NCBI RefSeq assembly: GCF_000620165.1
Contig: NZ_JHVN01000012.1
Location: 38,168-102,167, forward strand
DNA length: 64,000 nucleotides
Source of the DNA: Anoxybacillus tepidamans PS2
GTDB lineage: Bacteria; Bacillota; Bacilli; Bacillales; Anoxybacillaceae
Direction of reading: 5' to 3'
Below, piece by piece: positions 18,837 through 28,959 of this stretch. Under the pieces are notes generated by a model that saw only the letters and a list, made by a program, of their open reading frames with translations, was not told where the DNA came from and searched no databases. The first letter of the stretch is position 1. Each line of letters begins with the position of its first letter. A program made the translations under genes and the position numbers.

Positions 18837-19132
18837 CAAAGTTTCTTTGTTTCAATGATCGTTCCAGTATGTGCGTCCATAACGAATTCATACTGCTCCT
18901 CACCGCGGCAAATACCGCCTTTATATACTTTGTAGGCGATATTGTTTTTTTCATACGGTTCTGGATTTGTTTGAATCCATGAACCGCTGATTGGGGCCAA
19001 ACGTTGAAAAGCGTCTTTCGCCAATGAGAGCGCTTTTTCTGATGAGATGATTTTGTTGTTGCGCGTTGATTGAATGGCATAGGCAACAGCAAATCCGACG
19101 AAAGCGCCCGCGATAAATTTTCTCCAGCTCAT
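18836..19132 (-). CDS. Small PepSY-domain protein with N-terminal membrane segment
   Basis: A 98-residue protein. Residues ~5-23 (FIAGAFVGFAVAYAIQS) form a membrane anchor or uncleaved signal, and the rest is one PepSY domain (SSEKALSLAKDAFQRLAP followed by YKVYKGGIC and VMDAHTGTIIETKKL). PepSY domains are linked to inhibition or control of extracytoplasmic proteases; the bacillolysin propeptide in this window has one too. The exact role is unknown. ATG with GGAGGG upstream on the minus strand; divergent from ytoP. Confidence 0.8.
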   Translation of the reverse strand: MSWRKFIAGAFVGFAVAYAIQSTRNNKIISSEKALSLAKDAFQRLAPISGSWIQTNPEPYEKNNIAYKVYKGGICRGEEQYEFVMDAHTGTIIETKKL

Positions 19133-19262
19133 GTTTTTCCCTCCAATATAGTCATCTGTTATTTAGTATATCTAATTTTTCGAAACAATGTGGGAAAAGT
19201 GGAAAGTATCTCATTCGTTCGCTAAAATAAAAAGGGAGACAAGAAAAAGGGGTTAAGAATCA

Positions 19263-20336
19263 ATGAACGTAGAAACGCTTCAGCTTTTTAAAACATTGAC
19301 GGAATTGCCAGGGGCTCCCGGCAATGAACATGAGGTTCGCCGATTTATGCGAAAAGAGCTGCAAAAATACGCGGATGAAGTGGTACAAGACCGCCTCGGC
19401 GGCATTTTTGGAGTGAAGCACGGCAATGAAAACGGTCCCGTTGTCATGGTGGCAGGTCATATGGATGAGGTCGGCTTCATGGTCACTTCTATTACGAATA
19501 ACGGAATGATTCGCTTTCAGCCGCTTGGCGGATGGTGGAATCAGGTGATGCTTGCACAGCGCGTCCAAATTATCACGGATCATGGTCCTGTCATCGGTGT
19601 CATCGGGTCGGTTCCGCCACACTTGCTCGGAGAAGAACAGCGAAACAAGCCGATGGAGATCAAAAATATGCTAATTGATGTAGGAGCGGATGATCGGGAA
19701 GATGCCAAACGGATGGGAATCCGGCCCGGTCAACAAATTGTGCCGATTTGTCCATTTACGCCAATGGAAAACCCGAAAAAAATTTTGGCGAAGGCATGGG
19801 ACAATCGCTATGGTTGCGGGCTGGCGATTGAATTGTTAAAGGAATTGAAAGATGAAAAACTGCCGAATACATTGTATTCCGGAGCGACTGTTCAAGAGGA
19901 AGTCGGCTTGCGCGGCGCACAAACGGCGGCGTATATGATTAAGCCAGACATCTTTTTCGCCTTGGACGCAAGCCCAGCGAACGACATGACGGGAGACAAG
20001 AAAGAGTTCGGACATCTTGGAAAAGGGGCGCTCGTCCGCATTTACGACCGTTCGATGGTGACCCATCGCGGCATGCGCGAGTTTGTATTAGACACGGCGG
20101 AAACACATCGAATTCCTTATCAGTTTTTTATTTCTCCTGGCGGCACGGATGCAGGGCGCGTACATATCGCGAATAACGGTATCCCTTCCGCTGTAATTGG
20201 CATTTGTTCAAGGTATATTCATTCTCACGCTTCGATTATTCACGTTGACGATTACGCGGCTGCCAAGCAATTGCTGATCGAACTTGTAAAAAAATGCGAC
20301 AAAGGGACGGTTGCGGCTATTCATCAAAATAGTTGA
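19263..20336 (+). CDS. ytoP: M42-family aminopeptidase YtoP
   Basis: A 357-residue dinuclear metallo-aminopeptidase of the M42 family (PepA/glutamyl aminopeptidase/TET-like), which forms large oligomeric shells and trims peptides in the cytoplasm. Metal ligands and catalytic acids visible: H66 in [10 protein letters not shown]180 in [10 protein letters not shown]212/E213 in [10 protein letters not shown], and the final His in RYIHSHASI. Length is normal for YtoP. Ribosome region AAAAAGGGGTTAAGAATCA before ATG. Its terminator (20342-20371) shows that the next gene begins later than the longest open frame suggests. Confidence 0.93.
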   Translation: MNVETLQLFKTLTELPGAPGNEHEVRRFMRKELQKYADEVVQDRLGGIFGVKHGNENGPVVMVAGHMDEVGFMVTSITNNGMIRFQPLGGWWNQVMLAQRVQIITDHGPVIGVIGSVPPHLLGEEQRNKPMEIKNMLIDVGADDREDAKRMGIRPGQQIVPICPFTPMENPKKILAKAWDNRYGCGLAIELLKELKDEKLPNTLYSGATVQEEVGLRGAQTAAYMIKPDIFFALDASPANDMTGDKKEFGHLGKGALVRIYDRSMVTHRGMREFVLDTAETHRIPYQFFISPGGTDAGRVHIANNGIPSAVIGICSRYIHSHASIIHVDDYAAAKQLLIELVKKCDKGTVAAIHQNS

Positions 20337-20341
20337 TGAAA

Positions 20342-20371
20342 GGGGAGTCTTATGAGACTTCTCTTTTTTCC
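20342..20371 (+). terminator. Terminator of ytoP
   Basis: GGGGAGTCT pairs with AGACTTCTC across loop TATG with two G-T pairs, followed by TTTTTTC. Confidence 0.75.
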
Positions 20372-20389
20372 GTGAAAGGATGGGACAGC

Positions 20390-20929
20390 GTGATTAAAAT
20401 TGCAGTCGGCACGATGAACCGCGCGAAAATCGCTGCTGTTGAGGCCGTTTTTTCTGATGAACGCTTTATGGTTGTTGCAACGGAAGCGGATTCGAACGTA
20501 TCTTCCCAACCATTCTCCGACGAAGAGACGAGGGAAGGGGCGATCAATCGCGCGAAGCATGCGCTTATGAAAGAGAATGCAGATATTGGTATTGGACTTG
20601 AAGGCGGCGTCGTGCAAGCGATGGACGGGCTGTGGGTATGCAATTGGGGGGCGCTTGTGGACCGAAACGGCCTTGTCGTATCGGCAGGTGGCGCCCGTAT
20701 CCCATTGCCAACGGAAGTCGCCGAAGGGGTGCTTGGCGGACAAGAGCTCGGCGATGTAATGGACGCGTATACTGGGACGCGCAACATTCGCCAAAAAGAA
20801 GGAGCGATCGGTGTCTTTACGAACGGATACGTTAACCGGACCGATATGTTTGCTCATATTGTCAAACTGTTAGCAGGACAGTATGAATTTTCATACAAAA
20901 CGAATGCTTATGAGGAGGGAGATAAATGA
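20390..20929 (+). CDS. DUF84 / inosine-xanthosine triphosphatase-like protein (YjjX-type)
   Basis: A 179-residue protein of the DUF84 family, whose E. coli member YjjX hydrolyses ITP and XTP. Landmarks are VGTMNRAKIAAVEAVF at the N terminus, SQPFSDEETREGAINRAKHA, and GIGLEGGVV with YTGTRNIRQKEGAIGVFT. A house-cleaning nucleotidase role is likely but inferred from the family. The GTG at 20390 has AAAGGATGGG upstream; the longer frame from 20333 runs through the ytoP terminator and is rejected. Overlaps ytpP by four bases (ATGA). Confidence 0.82.
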   Translation: MIKIAVGTMNRAKIAAVEAVFSDERFMVVATEADSNVSSQPFSDEETREGAINRAKHALMKENADIGIGLEGGVVQAMDGLWVCNWGALVDRNGLVVSAGGARIPLPTEVAEGVLGGQELGDVMDAYTGTRNIRQKEGAIGVFTNGYVNRTDMFAHIVKLLAGQYEFSYKTNAYEEGDK

Positions 20930-21249
20930 AAACGATCGAAACGATAGCGCAGTATGAGGAAGTGAAAAATAGCCAAAAAGCCATTTTCGTTTTTTCGGCT
21001 GATTGGTGTCCGGACTGCCGGTTCATTGAGCCGTTTTTGCCGGAGATTGAACAAATGTTTTCTGATTATGGATTTTACCTTGTCGACCGCGACCAATTAT
21101 TAGAAGTTTGCCAAGCTGAAAATGTTTTTGGCATCCCTAGCTTTATCGCATATGAAAATGGCCGGGAGCTTGGCCGTTTTGTCAGCAAAGATCGCAAAAC
21201 GAAAGAAGAGATTGAGCAATTTATTCAAGGGTTGCAGCGAGGAAAGTAA
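20926..21249 (+). CDS. ytpP: Thioredoxin-fold protein YtpP
   Basis: A 107-residue thioredoxin-like protein with active-site motif [10 protein letters not shown] (W-C-P-D-C instead of W-C-G-P-C) and the cis-proline region [15 protein letters not shown]. This CPDC variant is characteristic of YtpP, a cytosolic disulfide reductase of unclear partner. Overlaps the DUF84 gene by four bases, and ytpQ starts two bases after its stop, so the three are one operon with ytpR. Confidence 0.9.
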   Translation: MKTIETIAQYEEVKNSQKAIFVFSADWCPDCRFIEPFLPEIEQMFSDYGFYLVDRDQLLEVCQAENVFGIPSFIAYENGRELGRFVSKDRKTKEEIEQFIQGLQRGK

Positions 21250-21251
21250 AT

Positions 21252-22052
21252 ATGAAAATGGACAGCAAAAAAATGCGGAGGGAAATCGAGAAAAGATTAG
21301 CGCGGGACGGCTGGACGTTTCACTTTGATAGTAAAAAAGACACGCTGCGCATTGAGGATGAGCGGACAAAAAAAGGAGTCACTGTTTCGCTGCCTGGCAT
21401 TATCGCGAAATGGGAAGAAAAAAAAGATGAAGCGATTCAAGAGGTTGTTTATTACATCGAGCAGGCGCTGCAAACGATGCACGAAGAACAAACGTTATCT
21501 GGCAAAGAAAAGGACATTTATCCCGTTATTCGCTCCACTTCATTTCCGACAGAAACGAGCGAAGGCATTCCGCTTATTTACGACGAACATACAGCGGAAA
21601 CGCGGATTTATTATGCACTTGATTTAGGAAATACGTATCGCCTTATTGACAAAAAGCTTGTCGAGCAGGAAAATTGGGATGTTCACCGAATCAAGGAAAT
21701 CGCCCGCTTTAATGTCCGTTCTCTAGAGGTACCTGTCAAAGAGGATACGGTGGCGGGAAATATCTTTTATTTTGTCAACACGAACGATGGATATGACGCA
21801 AGCCGGATATTAAACGAACCGTTTTTAGAGAAGTTTTCAAAAAATATAAAAGGAACGATGGCACTTGCAGTACCGCATCAAGATGTTCTTGTGATTGCTG
21901 ATATCCGCAATGAAACAGGCTACGATGTATTGGCGCAGTTGACGATGAGCTTTTTTGCCAGCGGCCGCGTGCCGATCACAGCTCTGTCGTTTTTGTATGA
22001 AGACGGTGAACTCGAACCGATTTTTATATTAGGCAAGCGTCGAGGCAAATAG
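21252..22052 (+). CDS. ytpQ: DUF1444 protein YtpQ
   Basis: A 266-residue soluble protein of the DUF1444 family, conserved in Bacillaceae, with unknown function. It has no membrane segment and no recognisable catalytic motif. The N-terminal part is charged ([20 protein letters not shown]) and the middle has VIRSTSFP followed by [20 protein letters not shown]. Ribosome site GAGGAAAG lies before ATG; part of the DUF84-ytpP-ytpQ-ytpR operon. Confidence 0.85.
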   Translation: MKMDSKKMRREIEKRLARDGWTFHFDSKKDTLRIEDERTKKGVTVSLPGIIAKWEEKKDEAIQEVVYYIEQALQTMHEEQTLSGKEKDIYPVIRSTSFPTETSEGIPLIYDEHTAETRIYYALDLGNTYRLIDKKLVEQENWDVHRIKEIARFNVRSLEVPVKEDTVAGNIFYFVNTNDGYDASRILNEPFLEKFSKNIKGTMALAVPHQDVLVIADIRNETGYDVLAQLTMSFFASGRVPITALSFLYEDGELEPIFILGKRRGK

Positions 22053-22074
22053 CAAAATGAAAGGAAGGAAAGCA

Positions 22075-22677
22075 ATGAACGTATTTTATAATCGTGATGG
22101 AATCGGCGATGTATTGCTCATTTCTTTAAAACCAATTAATTCTGAAACTCGCTTGTTCGAGAAAAAGGGAGATATTGTCCGTATTTTTGATGAAACAACA
22201 AATGAGACAGCAGGCTATAACATTTTTAATATTTCTAGTTATTATGCAATCGGCGAGACTGGAACGGTTGAAGTAAATGATGAGTTGGTTGCAGCCATTA
22301 ATGAATTGTTGGAGAAAAACGGTTTTGAAAAAATTACAGCTGATTTTTCACCAAAGTTTGTCGTTGGATATGTTAAGGAAAAGCAAAAACATCCAAATGC
22401 CGACAAACTAAGCGTATGCCAGGTGGACGTTGGAGCGGAAGTGCTGCAAATTGTATGCGGAGCACCGAATGTAGAAGCGGGGCAAAAAGTTGTGGTCGCA
22501 AAAATCGGTGCCGTCATGCCGAGCGGTCTTGTCATTAAAGAAGCAGAATTGCGCGGAGTTCCTTCATACGGCATGATTTGCTCGGCACGGGAGCTTGAAT
22601 TGCCAAATGCTCCACAAGAAAAGGGGATTCTTGTATTATCAGATAGCTATGAAGTTGGCCAACCTTTTACGAAGTAA
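22075..22677 (+). CDS. ytpR: YtpR, tRNA-binding-domain (EMAP/Trbp111-type) protein
   Basis: A 200-residue protein. Residues ~1-90 are a DUF4479 region; ~95-200 form the OB-fold tRNA-binding domain known from the N terminus of PheRS beta and from Trbp111 ([19 protein letters not shown], then [17 protein letters not shown] and [16 protein letters not shown]). It probably binds tRNA or other structured RNA; no enzyme activity is expected. The ATG at 22075 is preferred over 22057 because AAGGAAGG is well placed and MNVFYNRDG matches the family start. Confidence 0.9.
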   Translation: MNVFYNRDGIGDVLLISLKPINSETRLFEKKGDIVRIFDETTNETAGYNIFNISSYYAIGETGTVEVNDELVAAINELLEKNGFEKITADFSPKFVVGYVKEKQKHPNADKLSVCQVDVGAEVLQIVCGAPNVEAGQKVVVAKIGAVMPSGLVIKEAELRGVPSYGMICSARELELPNAPQEKGILVLSDSYEVGQPFTK

Positions 22678-22690
22678 TTCAATTTGTCCG

Positions 22691-22723
22691 GTCACTAGAA
22701 ACACTTCTAGTGACTTTTTTTTT
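22691..22723 (+). terminator. Terminator of the ytpP-Q-R operon
   Basis: GTCACTAGAA (22691-22700) pairs perfectly with TTCTAGTGAC (22705-22714), followed by nine T. Confidence 0.95.
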
Positions 22724-22768
22724 ATAATTGGTAAAATAGAGAGTTGAAAAGAGAATAGAAAGAGTGAA

Positions 22769-24988
22769 ATGTATATGAAATGGCTAAAACGGCTTGTTCG
22801 CTATTTGTTTCAAGATGAGGAGAGAGAGCAGCCAATTCGCGAGGAAAGTCCAAAAAGGGAAAGGAAGTCCCCAGACTTAGACGTTAGAGTAACATATCAA
22901 TACCCGACTGGGAAGTTTCGCTTTCCTATCATTCCTGATGAATCGTTGCCACAGCGTGAAAAAGGTGCGCGTGCAACTTACGAAAACGAAAGGACAACTA
23001 TTGACGATTCGCCGGAGGAAAGGAGACCTTTTCGTCCTTCAGAAGTACCGTCTCCGATTTACGGTTATAAGGAGCGCCCGAGGCATGAGCCAACGCTTGA
23101 GGAAAGGGCGGTTTCGCAGCAATCGGATGTTCTGGTTGATAAAGAAGAGCAACGCCTAATAGATTTATCGTTAAATGAAGAGCAACAACCGGCAGAACAG
23201 GTATCTATTTCTTGGGGAGAACAAGAAATAGAGGAATATGAAGCGCGGCAAGAGGAACAAGCAATCACTGAACATGCCCAACCGCTAGAGACGGAGCGCG
23301 TTTTCCAAGAAGCAGGCTATCAGGAAGAAACAGCGATATCGCTAGTAGAGACAGAAGAACAACAAACTGCGCCAGTCGAACCTAGAGAGCAGAAAAAAGA
23401 AGCGATAAGCACTGAATTGCCACGAGAGAATAAAGAAGGCGGGAAGCGTGAAGCGAGCGTTTCGGTCAAGCCGACTTCGCCGCGCATCCCGTATAACGTG
23501 ATGATGCTTAAACAAGATCGAAAGAAATGGGAAGAAAGAAAAAAACGGGAAGAAAAAGCTTGCGGATATCGTTTTCCATCGATTGAACTGCTGCAACCCC
23601 CATTTGAACAACAAGGTGATGATCGACAGTGGATCGAAAAACAGCGCGAGCAGCTTAATGAAACATTTAAAAATTTTAATGTTGGTGCGAAAGTTGTACA
23701 CGTAACACAAGGTCCAACCGTGACAAGGTTTGAAGTGCAGCCTGCTCCAGGAGTAAAAGTGAATAAAATCACTAGTTTATCAGATGATATAAAGCTCAGT
23801 TTAGCGGCAAAAGACATTCGTATCGAGGCGCCGATCCCTGGAAAAAGCACGATTGGGATCGAGGTGCCGAACGCCAAAAGCAGGCCGGTATTCATTCGGG
23901 AAATTTTGCAGAGCGAGGAGTTTCGAGCAAGCACTTCACCTTTGACAGTGGCGCTTGGACTTGATTTATCCGGTGCGCCTATTGTAACAGATTTGAAAAA
24001 AATGCCGCACGGACTCATCGCGGGGGCAACCGGCTCAGGAAAAAGCGTATGCATCAATGCAATGCTTGTAAGTCTTCTTTATAAGGCAGCCCCTCATGAG
24101 GTAAAGCTGTTATTGATTGATCCAAAAATGGTAGAGCTTGCACCATATAATCACATTCCTCACCTCGTGAGCCCTGTAATTACAGATGTCAAAGCAGCGA
24201 CCGGGGCGTTGAAATGGGCTGTTGAAGAGATGGAACGCCGCTATGAATTGTTTGCGCATGCTGGCGTGCGGGATATTCAAAAGTATAATGAACTTGTGAA
24301 AAAAGAGGAAACACCGGAACATTATCTTCCATATATTGTGATTGTGATTGACGAACTTGCTGACTTAATGATGGTCGCTCCGGCAGACGTTGAAGAAGCC
24401 ATTTGCCGCATCGCACAAAAGGCAAGGGCTTGCGGCATTCACCTGATTGTAGCGACACAGCGTCCGTCCGTCGATGTCATTACTGGCTTAATTAAAGCTA
24501 ACATTCCGACAAGAATTGCTTTTTCTGTTTCGTCGCAAATCGATTCAAGAACAATCATTGATACAAACGGGGCAGAAAAGCTGCTCGGACGCGGGGATAT
24601 GCTGTTTTTGGAGAATGGTACATCGAAAACGGTGCGCATACAAGGAAACTTTGTGTCTGACGAGGAGATTGAGCGTGTAGTAACACATGTCAAAGCACAA
24701 ATGTCTCCTTCCTATTTATTTGAACAAGACGATTTTTTAAAGCAGAGCCCTTTGTCTAATGACGGGGACGAGTTGTTCTATGAGGCATGTGAATTTGTCG
24801 TTCAGCAAGGAGGCGCATCGACCTCTAGCTTGCAACGGCGCTTTCGTATCGGCTATAATCGTGCAGCGCGGCTTATTGAAATGATGGAAGAGCAAGGCAT
24901 CATTTCTGAAGCGCGCGGCAGCAAACCGCGTGATGTGTTGATTACGGAAGAGGAATTAGCAAATCTGCAAGAAACGAGCATGATGTGA
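22769..24988 (+). CDS. sftA: Cytosolic DNA translocase SftA (FtsK/SpoIIIE family)
   Basis: A 739-residue FtsK-like ATPase without membrane segments, as in SftA (YtpS), which moves chromosome ends away from the closing septum before SpoIIIE acts. Residues 1-~250 are a long acidic, Glu/Arg-rich low-complexity linker; then the FtsK alpha/beta motor with Walker A GATGSGKS at 419-426 and Walker B IVIVIDELADLMM; the last ~65 residues form the winged-helix gamma domain (GASTSSLQRRFRIGYNRAARL) that reads DNA polarity sites. The start could be at 22769 or two codons later. Fits with ezrA and murC nearby. Confidence 0.95.
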   Translation: MYMKWLKRLVRYLFQDEEREQPIREESPKRERKSPDLDVRVTYQYPTGKFRFPIIPDESLPQREKGARATYENERTTIDDSPEERRPFRPSEVPSPIYGYKERPRHEPTLEERAVSQQSDVLVDKEEQRLIDLSLNEEQQPAEQVSISWGEQEIEEYEARQEEQAITEHAQPLETERVFQEAGYQEETAISLVETEEQQTAPVEPREQKKEAISTELPRENKEGGKREASVSVKPTSPRIPYNVMMLKQDRKKWEERKKREEKACGYRFPSIELLQPPFEQQGDDRQWIEKQREQLNETFKNFNVGAKVVHVTQGPTVTRFEVQPAPGVKVNKITSLSDDIKLSLAAKDIRIEAPIPGKSTIGIEVPNAKSRPVFIREILQSEEFRASTSPLTVALGLDLSGAPIVTDLKKMPHGLIAGATGSGKSVCINAMLVSLLYKAAPHEVKLLLIDPKMVELAPYNHIPHLVSPVITDVKAATGALKWAVEEMERRYELFAHAGVRDIQKYNELVKKEETPEHYLPYIVIVIDELADLMMVAPADVEEAICRIAQKARACGIHLIVATQRPSVDVITGLIKANIPTRIAFSVSSQIDSRTIIDTNGAEKLLGRGDMLFLENGTSKTVRIQGNFVSDEEIERVVTHVKAQMSPSYLFEQDDFLKQSPLSNDGDELFYEACEFVVQQGGASTSSLQRRFRIGYNRAARLIEMMEEQGIISEARGSKPRDVLITEEELANLQETSMM

Positions 24989-25051
24989 TGTGCTCGATAT
25001 GAAGAAGCAAGAAAGGTGTCAGTGAAATTAAAGTAGGCGAGGGAACAAGAA

Positions 25052-26149
25052 ATGAAGGAAATTGAATTAAAATTACAAGGAAAAATTAAGCGGTTAACCA
25101 ACAAAACGTTTAAATTTGATGAACGGATTCGTGATGGCTGGTTTTCCGCTGTATACTTTTTAAAAACGAGGGAGATTGTAAAGGAATTTTGTCCGAATAA
25201 CATTGTTACAATGCAGTTTTTTCAAAAAGAGCATGCTGTATTATGTGGAACGGATGAAGTGATTGCACTTGTGAAAACATTTGCGGATGAGCCAGAAAAA
25301 TTAGAAATTTATTCATTAAAAGATGGGGATAAAATTAGCCCGTTTGAAACGGTGCTTACAATTACAGGTCCTTATCAAAATTTCGGGTATTTGGAAGGAA
25401 TTATTGACGGTATTTTAGCGCGGCGGACGTCGGTAGCGACCAACGTCTATAATGTGGTCAAAGCCGCGGCGCTTTCCGGTGTGCAAAAACCGATTATTTT
25501 CATGGGGGATCGTGACGATCACTATACGCAACAAGCAGGGGACGGTTATGCCGCATTTATTGGCGGATCAACAGCGCAGGCAACCCACGCAATGAATGAA
25601 TGGTGGGGCAAGCAAGGGATGGGAACAATGCCCCATGCGCTCATTCAACTGTTCGATGGCGATGTCGTAGCGGCAGCTAAAGCATATTATGCGAAATATC
25701 CGGAGGATGATTTAATTGTACTTGTTGATTACAATAACGACTGTATTACGGACGCGCTTCGCGTGGCAAGAGAATTTGGCGATCGATTGAAGGGAGTGCG
25801 CGTTGACACGTCCCGCACAATGATTGACCAATATTTTATCCGCCATCCGGAAGTGCTAGGTACATTTGATCCTCGCGGCGTGAATCCTCCGCTCATCTTT
25901 GCCTTGCGCGAGGCGTTGGACCGTGAAGGATTCCATCACGTCAAAATCGTAGTGAGCGGCGGTTTTAACGAGCAGCGCATTATCGAGTTTGAGAAGCAGG
26001 GTGTCCCTGTCGATATGTATGGAGTGGGAAGCAGCCTGTTGAAAATTCATATCGGCTTTACTGGTGATAACGTATTGCTTAACGGAAAACACCAAGCAAA
26101 GGCGGGACGAAGATACAGACCGAATCCCCGTTTAGAAAAAGTAGATTAA
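25052..26149 (+). CDS. pncB: Nicotinate phosphoribosyltransferase
   Basis: A 365-residue NAPRTase that makes nicotinate mononucleotide from nicotinate and PRPP in NAD salvage. The compact type, common in archaea and some Firmicutes, is shown by ILARRTSVATNVYNVVKAA, DRDDHYTQQAGDGYAAFIGG and the phosphate-binding VSGGFNEQRIIEFEKQGV. B. subtilis has a longer PncB elsewhere, so this may be a second or replacing isoform. ATG with AGGCGAGGG upstream. Ends with a perfect 12-bp terminator. Confidence 0.88.
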   Translation: MKEIELKLQGKIKRLTNKTFKFDERIRDGWFSAVYFLKTREIVKEFCPNNIVTMQFFQKEHAVLCGTDEVIALVKTFADEPEKLEIYSLKDGDKISPFETVLTITGPYQNFGYLEGIIDGILARRTSVATNVYNVVKAAALSGVQKPIIFMGDRDDHYTQQAGDGYAAFIGGSTAQATHAMNEWWGKQGMGTMPHALIQLFDGDVVAAAKAYYAKYPEDDLIVLVDYNNDCITDALRVAREFGDRLKGVRVDTSRTMIDQYFIRHPEVLGTFDPRGVNPPLIFALREALDREGFHHVKIVVSGGFNEQRIIEFEKQGVPVDMYGVGSSLLKIHIGFTGDNVLLNGKHQAKAGRRYRPNPRLEKVD

Positions 26150-26175
26150 TCATCAATACAATATTGGTTAAAAGG

Positions 26176-26212
26176 GAAAACTGATAGAGAAAGGCTATCA
26201 GTTTTCTTTTTC
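26176..26212 (+). terminator. Terminator of pncB
   Basis: GAAAACTGATAG (26176-26187) pairs perfectly with CTATCAGTTTTC (26195-26206), then TTTTTC. Confidence 0.93.
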
Positions 26213-26239
26213 GTCATAGTCTTTAGCTAAAAACAATGA

Positions 26240-26465
26240 TATAATGATGAAATGTGAGAATACATATGGCGTGTAAATGGCAAATGCAGATGAACATCAT
26301 ATACTGTGTTACAAAGAATGTGCTGCTACTCATATGAATCAAGAAAGGGAGAAGCGGCAATGAAGGTTTGAACCGAGCCGACCAGCGTGATGAACTATAA
26401 AAACGATTTGGTTGATTGTCATTGCGCAAAGGCTCAGAGACAGACGATTGTTGGAGGTCTTCGAT
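26240..26465 (+). promoter_or_regulatory. murC leader with TATAAT and two tiny overlapping ORFs
   Basis: A TATAAT stands at 26240-26245 without a clear -35 box. At 26334-26363 an ATG frame encodes MNQEREKRQ, and its stop overlaps (ATGA) a three-codon frame MKV-stop at 26360-26371, which itself has AAAGGGAG upstream. Whether any of this is translated is unknown. The murC ribosome site is GGAGG just before 26466. Confidence 0.35.
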
Positions 26466-27767
26466 ATGACTGTTTACCATTTCGTTGGAATTAAAGGAAC
26501 AGGAATGAGCGCATTAGCACAAATTCTTCATGATATGAAGTATACTGTTCAAGGTTCAGATGTGGAGAAACGCTTTTTTACGCAAAAAGCGTTGGAAGAG
26601 CGGGGAATTCCTATTTTTCCGTTTAACAGAGAAAATATTCGGCCAGGCTATACAGTTATTGCTGGGAACGCATTTCCAGATAACCATGAGGAAATTCAAG
26701 CAGCGCATGAGTTGGGAGTACCAGTCATTCGCTATCATCGGTTTCTAGGTGATTTTTTGCAAAAATTCACAAGCATTGCGGTCACCGGAGCCCACGGGAA
26801 AACGTCGACAACTGGATTGCTTGCCCATGTGATGCAAGGGGCGGAGCCGACATCGTATCTCATTGGCGATGGAACGGGAAAAGGGATCGAAGGAAGCAAA
26901 TATTTTGTCTTTGAAGCTTGTGAATATCGTCGACATTTCTTATCCTATTTTCCAGATTATGCTATAATGACGAATATTGATTTTGATCATCCAGATTATT
27001 TTGCCAATATTGATGATGTATTTGCCGCATTTCAAGAAATGGCGATGCAAGTAAAAAAAGGCATTATCGCTTGCGGAGACGATGATTATTTGCAAAAAAT
27101 TCAAGCGAAAGTGCCTGTATTGTTCTACGGCTTTGGTGAGGACAACGATTTTCAGGCTCGCAATATCGTCAAAACGACAGAAGGAACGTCGTTTGATGTG
27201 TTTGTCCGCAATACGTTTTTTGCTTCGTTTGAGATTCCGCGCTTTGGCGACCATAACGTACTAAACGCGCTTGCGGTGATTGCGCTTTGCCATTATGAAG
27301 AGATGGATGTCCATATTATTCAAGAGCGGCTAAAAACGTTTGAAGGAGTTAAGCGGCGCTTTAGTGAAAAGCAGATTGGCGATCAAATTATCATTGACGA
27401 CTATGCACATCACCCGCGGGAAATTGTTGCAACAATTGATGCGGCAAGACAAAAATATCCGGACAGAGAGATTGTGGCTATCTTCCAGCCACATACGTAT
27501 ACGCGTACGCAAACATTTTTGCGGGAATTTGCTGAAAGCTTGCAGCTAGCAGACCAAGTATACTTATGCGATATCTTTGGTTCAGCGCGGGAGCATCATG
27601 GTCAATTGTCCATTCACGATTTGCAGGAGAAAATTCCAAACGCTCGTCTCATTAAGGAAGAAGATACGTCTGTATTGAAACAGCACTCAAATGCTGTGTT
27701 GGTTTTCATGGGAGCAGGCGACATTCAAAAGTTTCAACAAGCGTACGAAGAGACGGTGCATTCATAA
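26466..27767 (+). CDS. murC: UDP-N-acetylmuramate--L-alanine ligase
   Basis: A 433-residue Mur ligase that adds the first amino acid, L-alanine, to UDP-MurNAc in the cytoplasm. N-terminal UDP-binding motif is [19 protein letters not shown] loop is [10 protein letters not shown] near residue 106; the central domain shows [18 protein letters not shown] and [11 protein letters not shown]; the third domain has [10 protein letters not shown]. The ATG at 26466 has TTGGAGG eight bases upstream and starts at the conserved MTVYHFVG; the longer frame from 26412 is rejected. Strong terminator follows. Confidence 0.97.
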   Translation: MTVYHFVGIKGTGMSALAQILHDMKYTVQGSDVEKRFFTQKALEERGIPIFPFNRENIRPGYTVIAGNAFPDNHEEIQAAHELGVPVIRYHRFLGDFLQKFTSIAVTGAHGKTSTTGLLAHVMQGAEPTSYLIGDGTGKGIEGSKYFVFEACEYRRHFLSYFPDYAIMTNIDFDHPDYFANIDDVFAAFQEMAMQVKKGIIACGDDDYLQKIQAKVPVLFYGFGEDNDFQARNIVKTTEGTSFDVFVRNTFFASFEIPRFGDHNVLNALAVIALCHYEEMDVHIIQERLKTFEGVKRRFSEKQIGDQIIIDDYAHHPREIVATIDAARQKYPDREIVAIFQPHTYTRTQTFLREFAESLQLADQVYLCDIFGSAREHHGQLSIHDLQEKIPNARLIKEEDTSVLKQHSNAVLVFMGAGDIQKFQQAYEETVHS

Positions 27768-27800
27768 CACCAAGGAGCGCTACCTTGGTGTTTTTCTTTT
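27766..27800 (+). terminator. Terminator of murC
   Basis: AACACCAAGG (27766-27775) pairs perfectly with CCTTGGTGTT (27783-27792), then TTTCTTTT. It starts at the stop codon. Confidence 0.93.
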
Positions 27801-27801
27801 G

Positions 27802-27834
27802 AAAAAAAGAGCCGATGTATACGCATCGACTCTT
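27802..27834 (-). terminator. Terminator of ampS (minus strand)
   Basis: On the minus strand GAGTCGATG pairs with CATCGGCTC (27809-27832, one mismatch) and is followed by seven T (27802-27808). Confidence 0.85.
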
Positions 27835-27843
27835 TTGCTTTTG

Positions 27844-28959
27844 TTATTTTAAGTTTTCAGGGTTAAGCGGTTCAAGTTCTGGAATGACGAAACGACCGTC
27901 CTTGCGGATTAACACTCCATCAAAGTAAATTTCGCCGCCGCCATATTCCGGACGCTGAATCATGACCATGTCCCAATGAATATTGGAGTGATTGCCATTA
28001 TACGCGTCGTCATAGCATTGTCCCGGTGTAAAGTGAAAGCTTCCATCAATCTTTTCATCAAATAAGATATCTTGCATTGGATGCTGAATATATGGATTGA
28101 CACCGATGGCAAATTCACCGATATAGCGAGCTCCTTCGTCTGTGTCAAAAATCTGGTTAATTCGCTCTGTGTCGTTGGCTGTTGCTTCGATAATTTTTCC
28201 ATCTTTAAATGTTAATTTGACATTTTCAAACGTAAAGCCATGATATGGGGACGGTGTATTGAATGTAATCGTTCCATTGACAGAGTCACGAACAGGAGCT
28301 GTATATACTTCGCCATCTGGAATATTCATTTGTCCGGAACATTTAATGGCCGGAATGTCTTTAATTGAGAACGATAAATCGGTTCCTGGACCGGTAATGC
28401 GAACTTGATCGGTTTTATTCATTAAGGCGACAAGGGCGTCCATCGCTTGATCCATCTTGCTGTAGTCGAGATTGCAGACGTTAAAGTAAAAGTCTTCAAA
28501 CGCTTCCGTGCTCATTTTCGCAAGCTGCGCCATTGAAGGGTTCGGATAGCGAAGCACAACCCATTTTGTTTTTGGCACGCGAATATCACGATGTACTTTC
28601 TTTCCAATCGTCTGACCATGAAGTTTCATTTTGTCGTCAGGAATATCAGCAAACTCGTTAATGTTATCACCTGAACGCAAACCGATATAGGCATCCATTT
28701 GCGACATGACATTCGCTTCAAAGTCAGCCATCATTTGAAATTGCTCTTCTTGCGCACCAAGAAGCAGCGCGCGGTCGATTTGATGATCTTTTAATGATAC
28801 AAACGGATATCCCCCGGCAGCGTATGCTTCGCGGATAAGGGCAATAACAAGTTCACGCTGCAGTCCGAAGTTTTCAATTAGTACTTTCTCGCCTTTTTGC
28901 AGGCGAATAGAATAGTGAATGAGCGTTTTTGCTAATTGTTCAATACGTGGATCTTTCAT
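27844..28959 (-). CDS. ampS: M29-family aminopeptidase (AmpS-type)
   Basis: A 371-residue metallo-aminopeptidase of the M29 (thermophilic aminopeptidase T / AmpS / PepS) family, which removes N-terminal residues from peptides. Recognisable parts are KGEKVLIENFGLQRELVIAL, GEFAIGVNPYIQHPMQDILF with metal-binding residues, and GNHSNIHWDMVMIQRPEYGG. ATG at 28959 has TTGGAGG upstream; the 42-residue extension to 29085 has no support. In B. subtilis ampS is not between murC and ytxG, so this is an insertion into the conserved gene order. Confidence 0.9.
   Translation of the reverse strand: MKDPRIEQLAKTLIHYSIRLQKGEKVLIENFGLQRELVIALIREAYAAGGYPFVSLKDHQIDRALLLGAQEEQFQMMADFEANVMSQMDAYIGLRSGDNINEFADIPDDKMKLHGQTIGKKVHRDIRVPKTKWVVLRYPNPSMAQLAKMSTEAFEDFYFNVCNLDYSKMDQAMDALVALMNKTDQVRITGPGTDLSFSIKDIPAIKCSGQMNIPDGEVYTAPVRDSVNGTITFNTPSPYHGFTFENVKLTFKDGKIIEATANDTERINQIFDTDEGARYIGEFAIGVNPYIQHPMQDILFDEKIDGSFHFTPGQCYDDAYNGNHSNIHWDMVMIQRPEYGGGEIYFDGVLIRKDGRFVIPELEPLNPENLK

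Noticed and set aside
20333..20389. N-terminal extension of the DUF84 protein
   Set aside because: It translates the ytoP terminator hairpin; GTG 20390 has a proper ribosome site.
23320..24057. 245-codon open frame on the minus strand
   Set aside because: It lies wholly antisense to the sftA motor domain, has no ribosome site and encodes a low-complexity Ser/Cys-rich product; it is a shadow of sftA.
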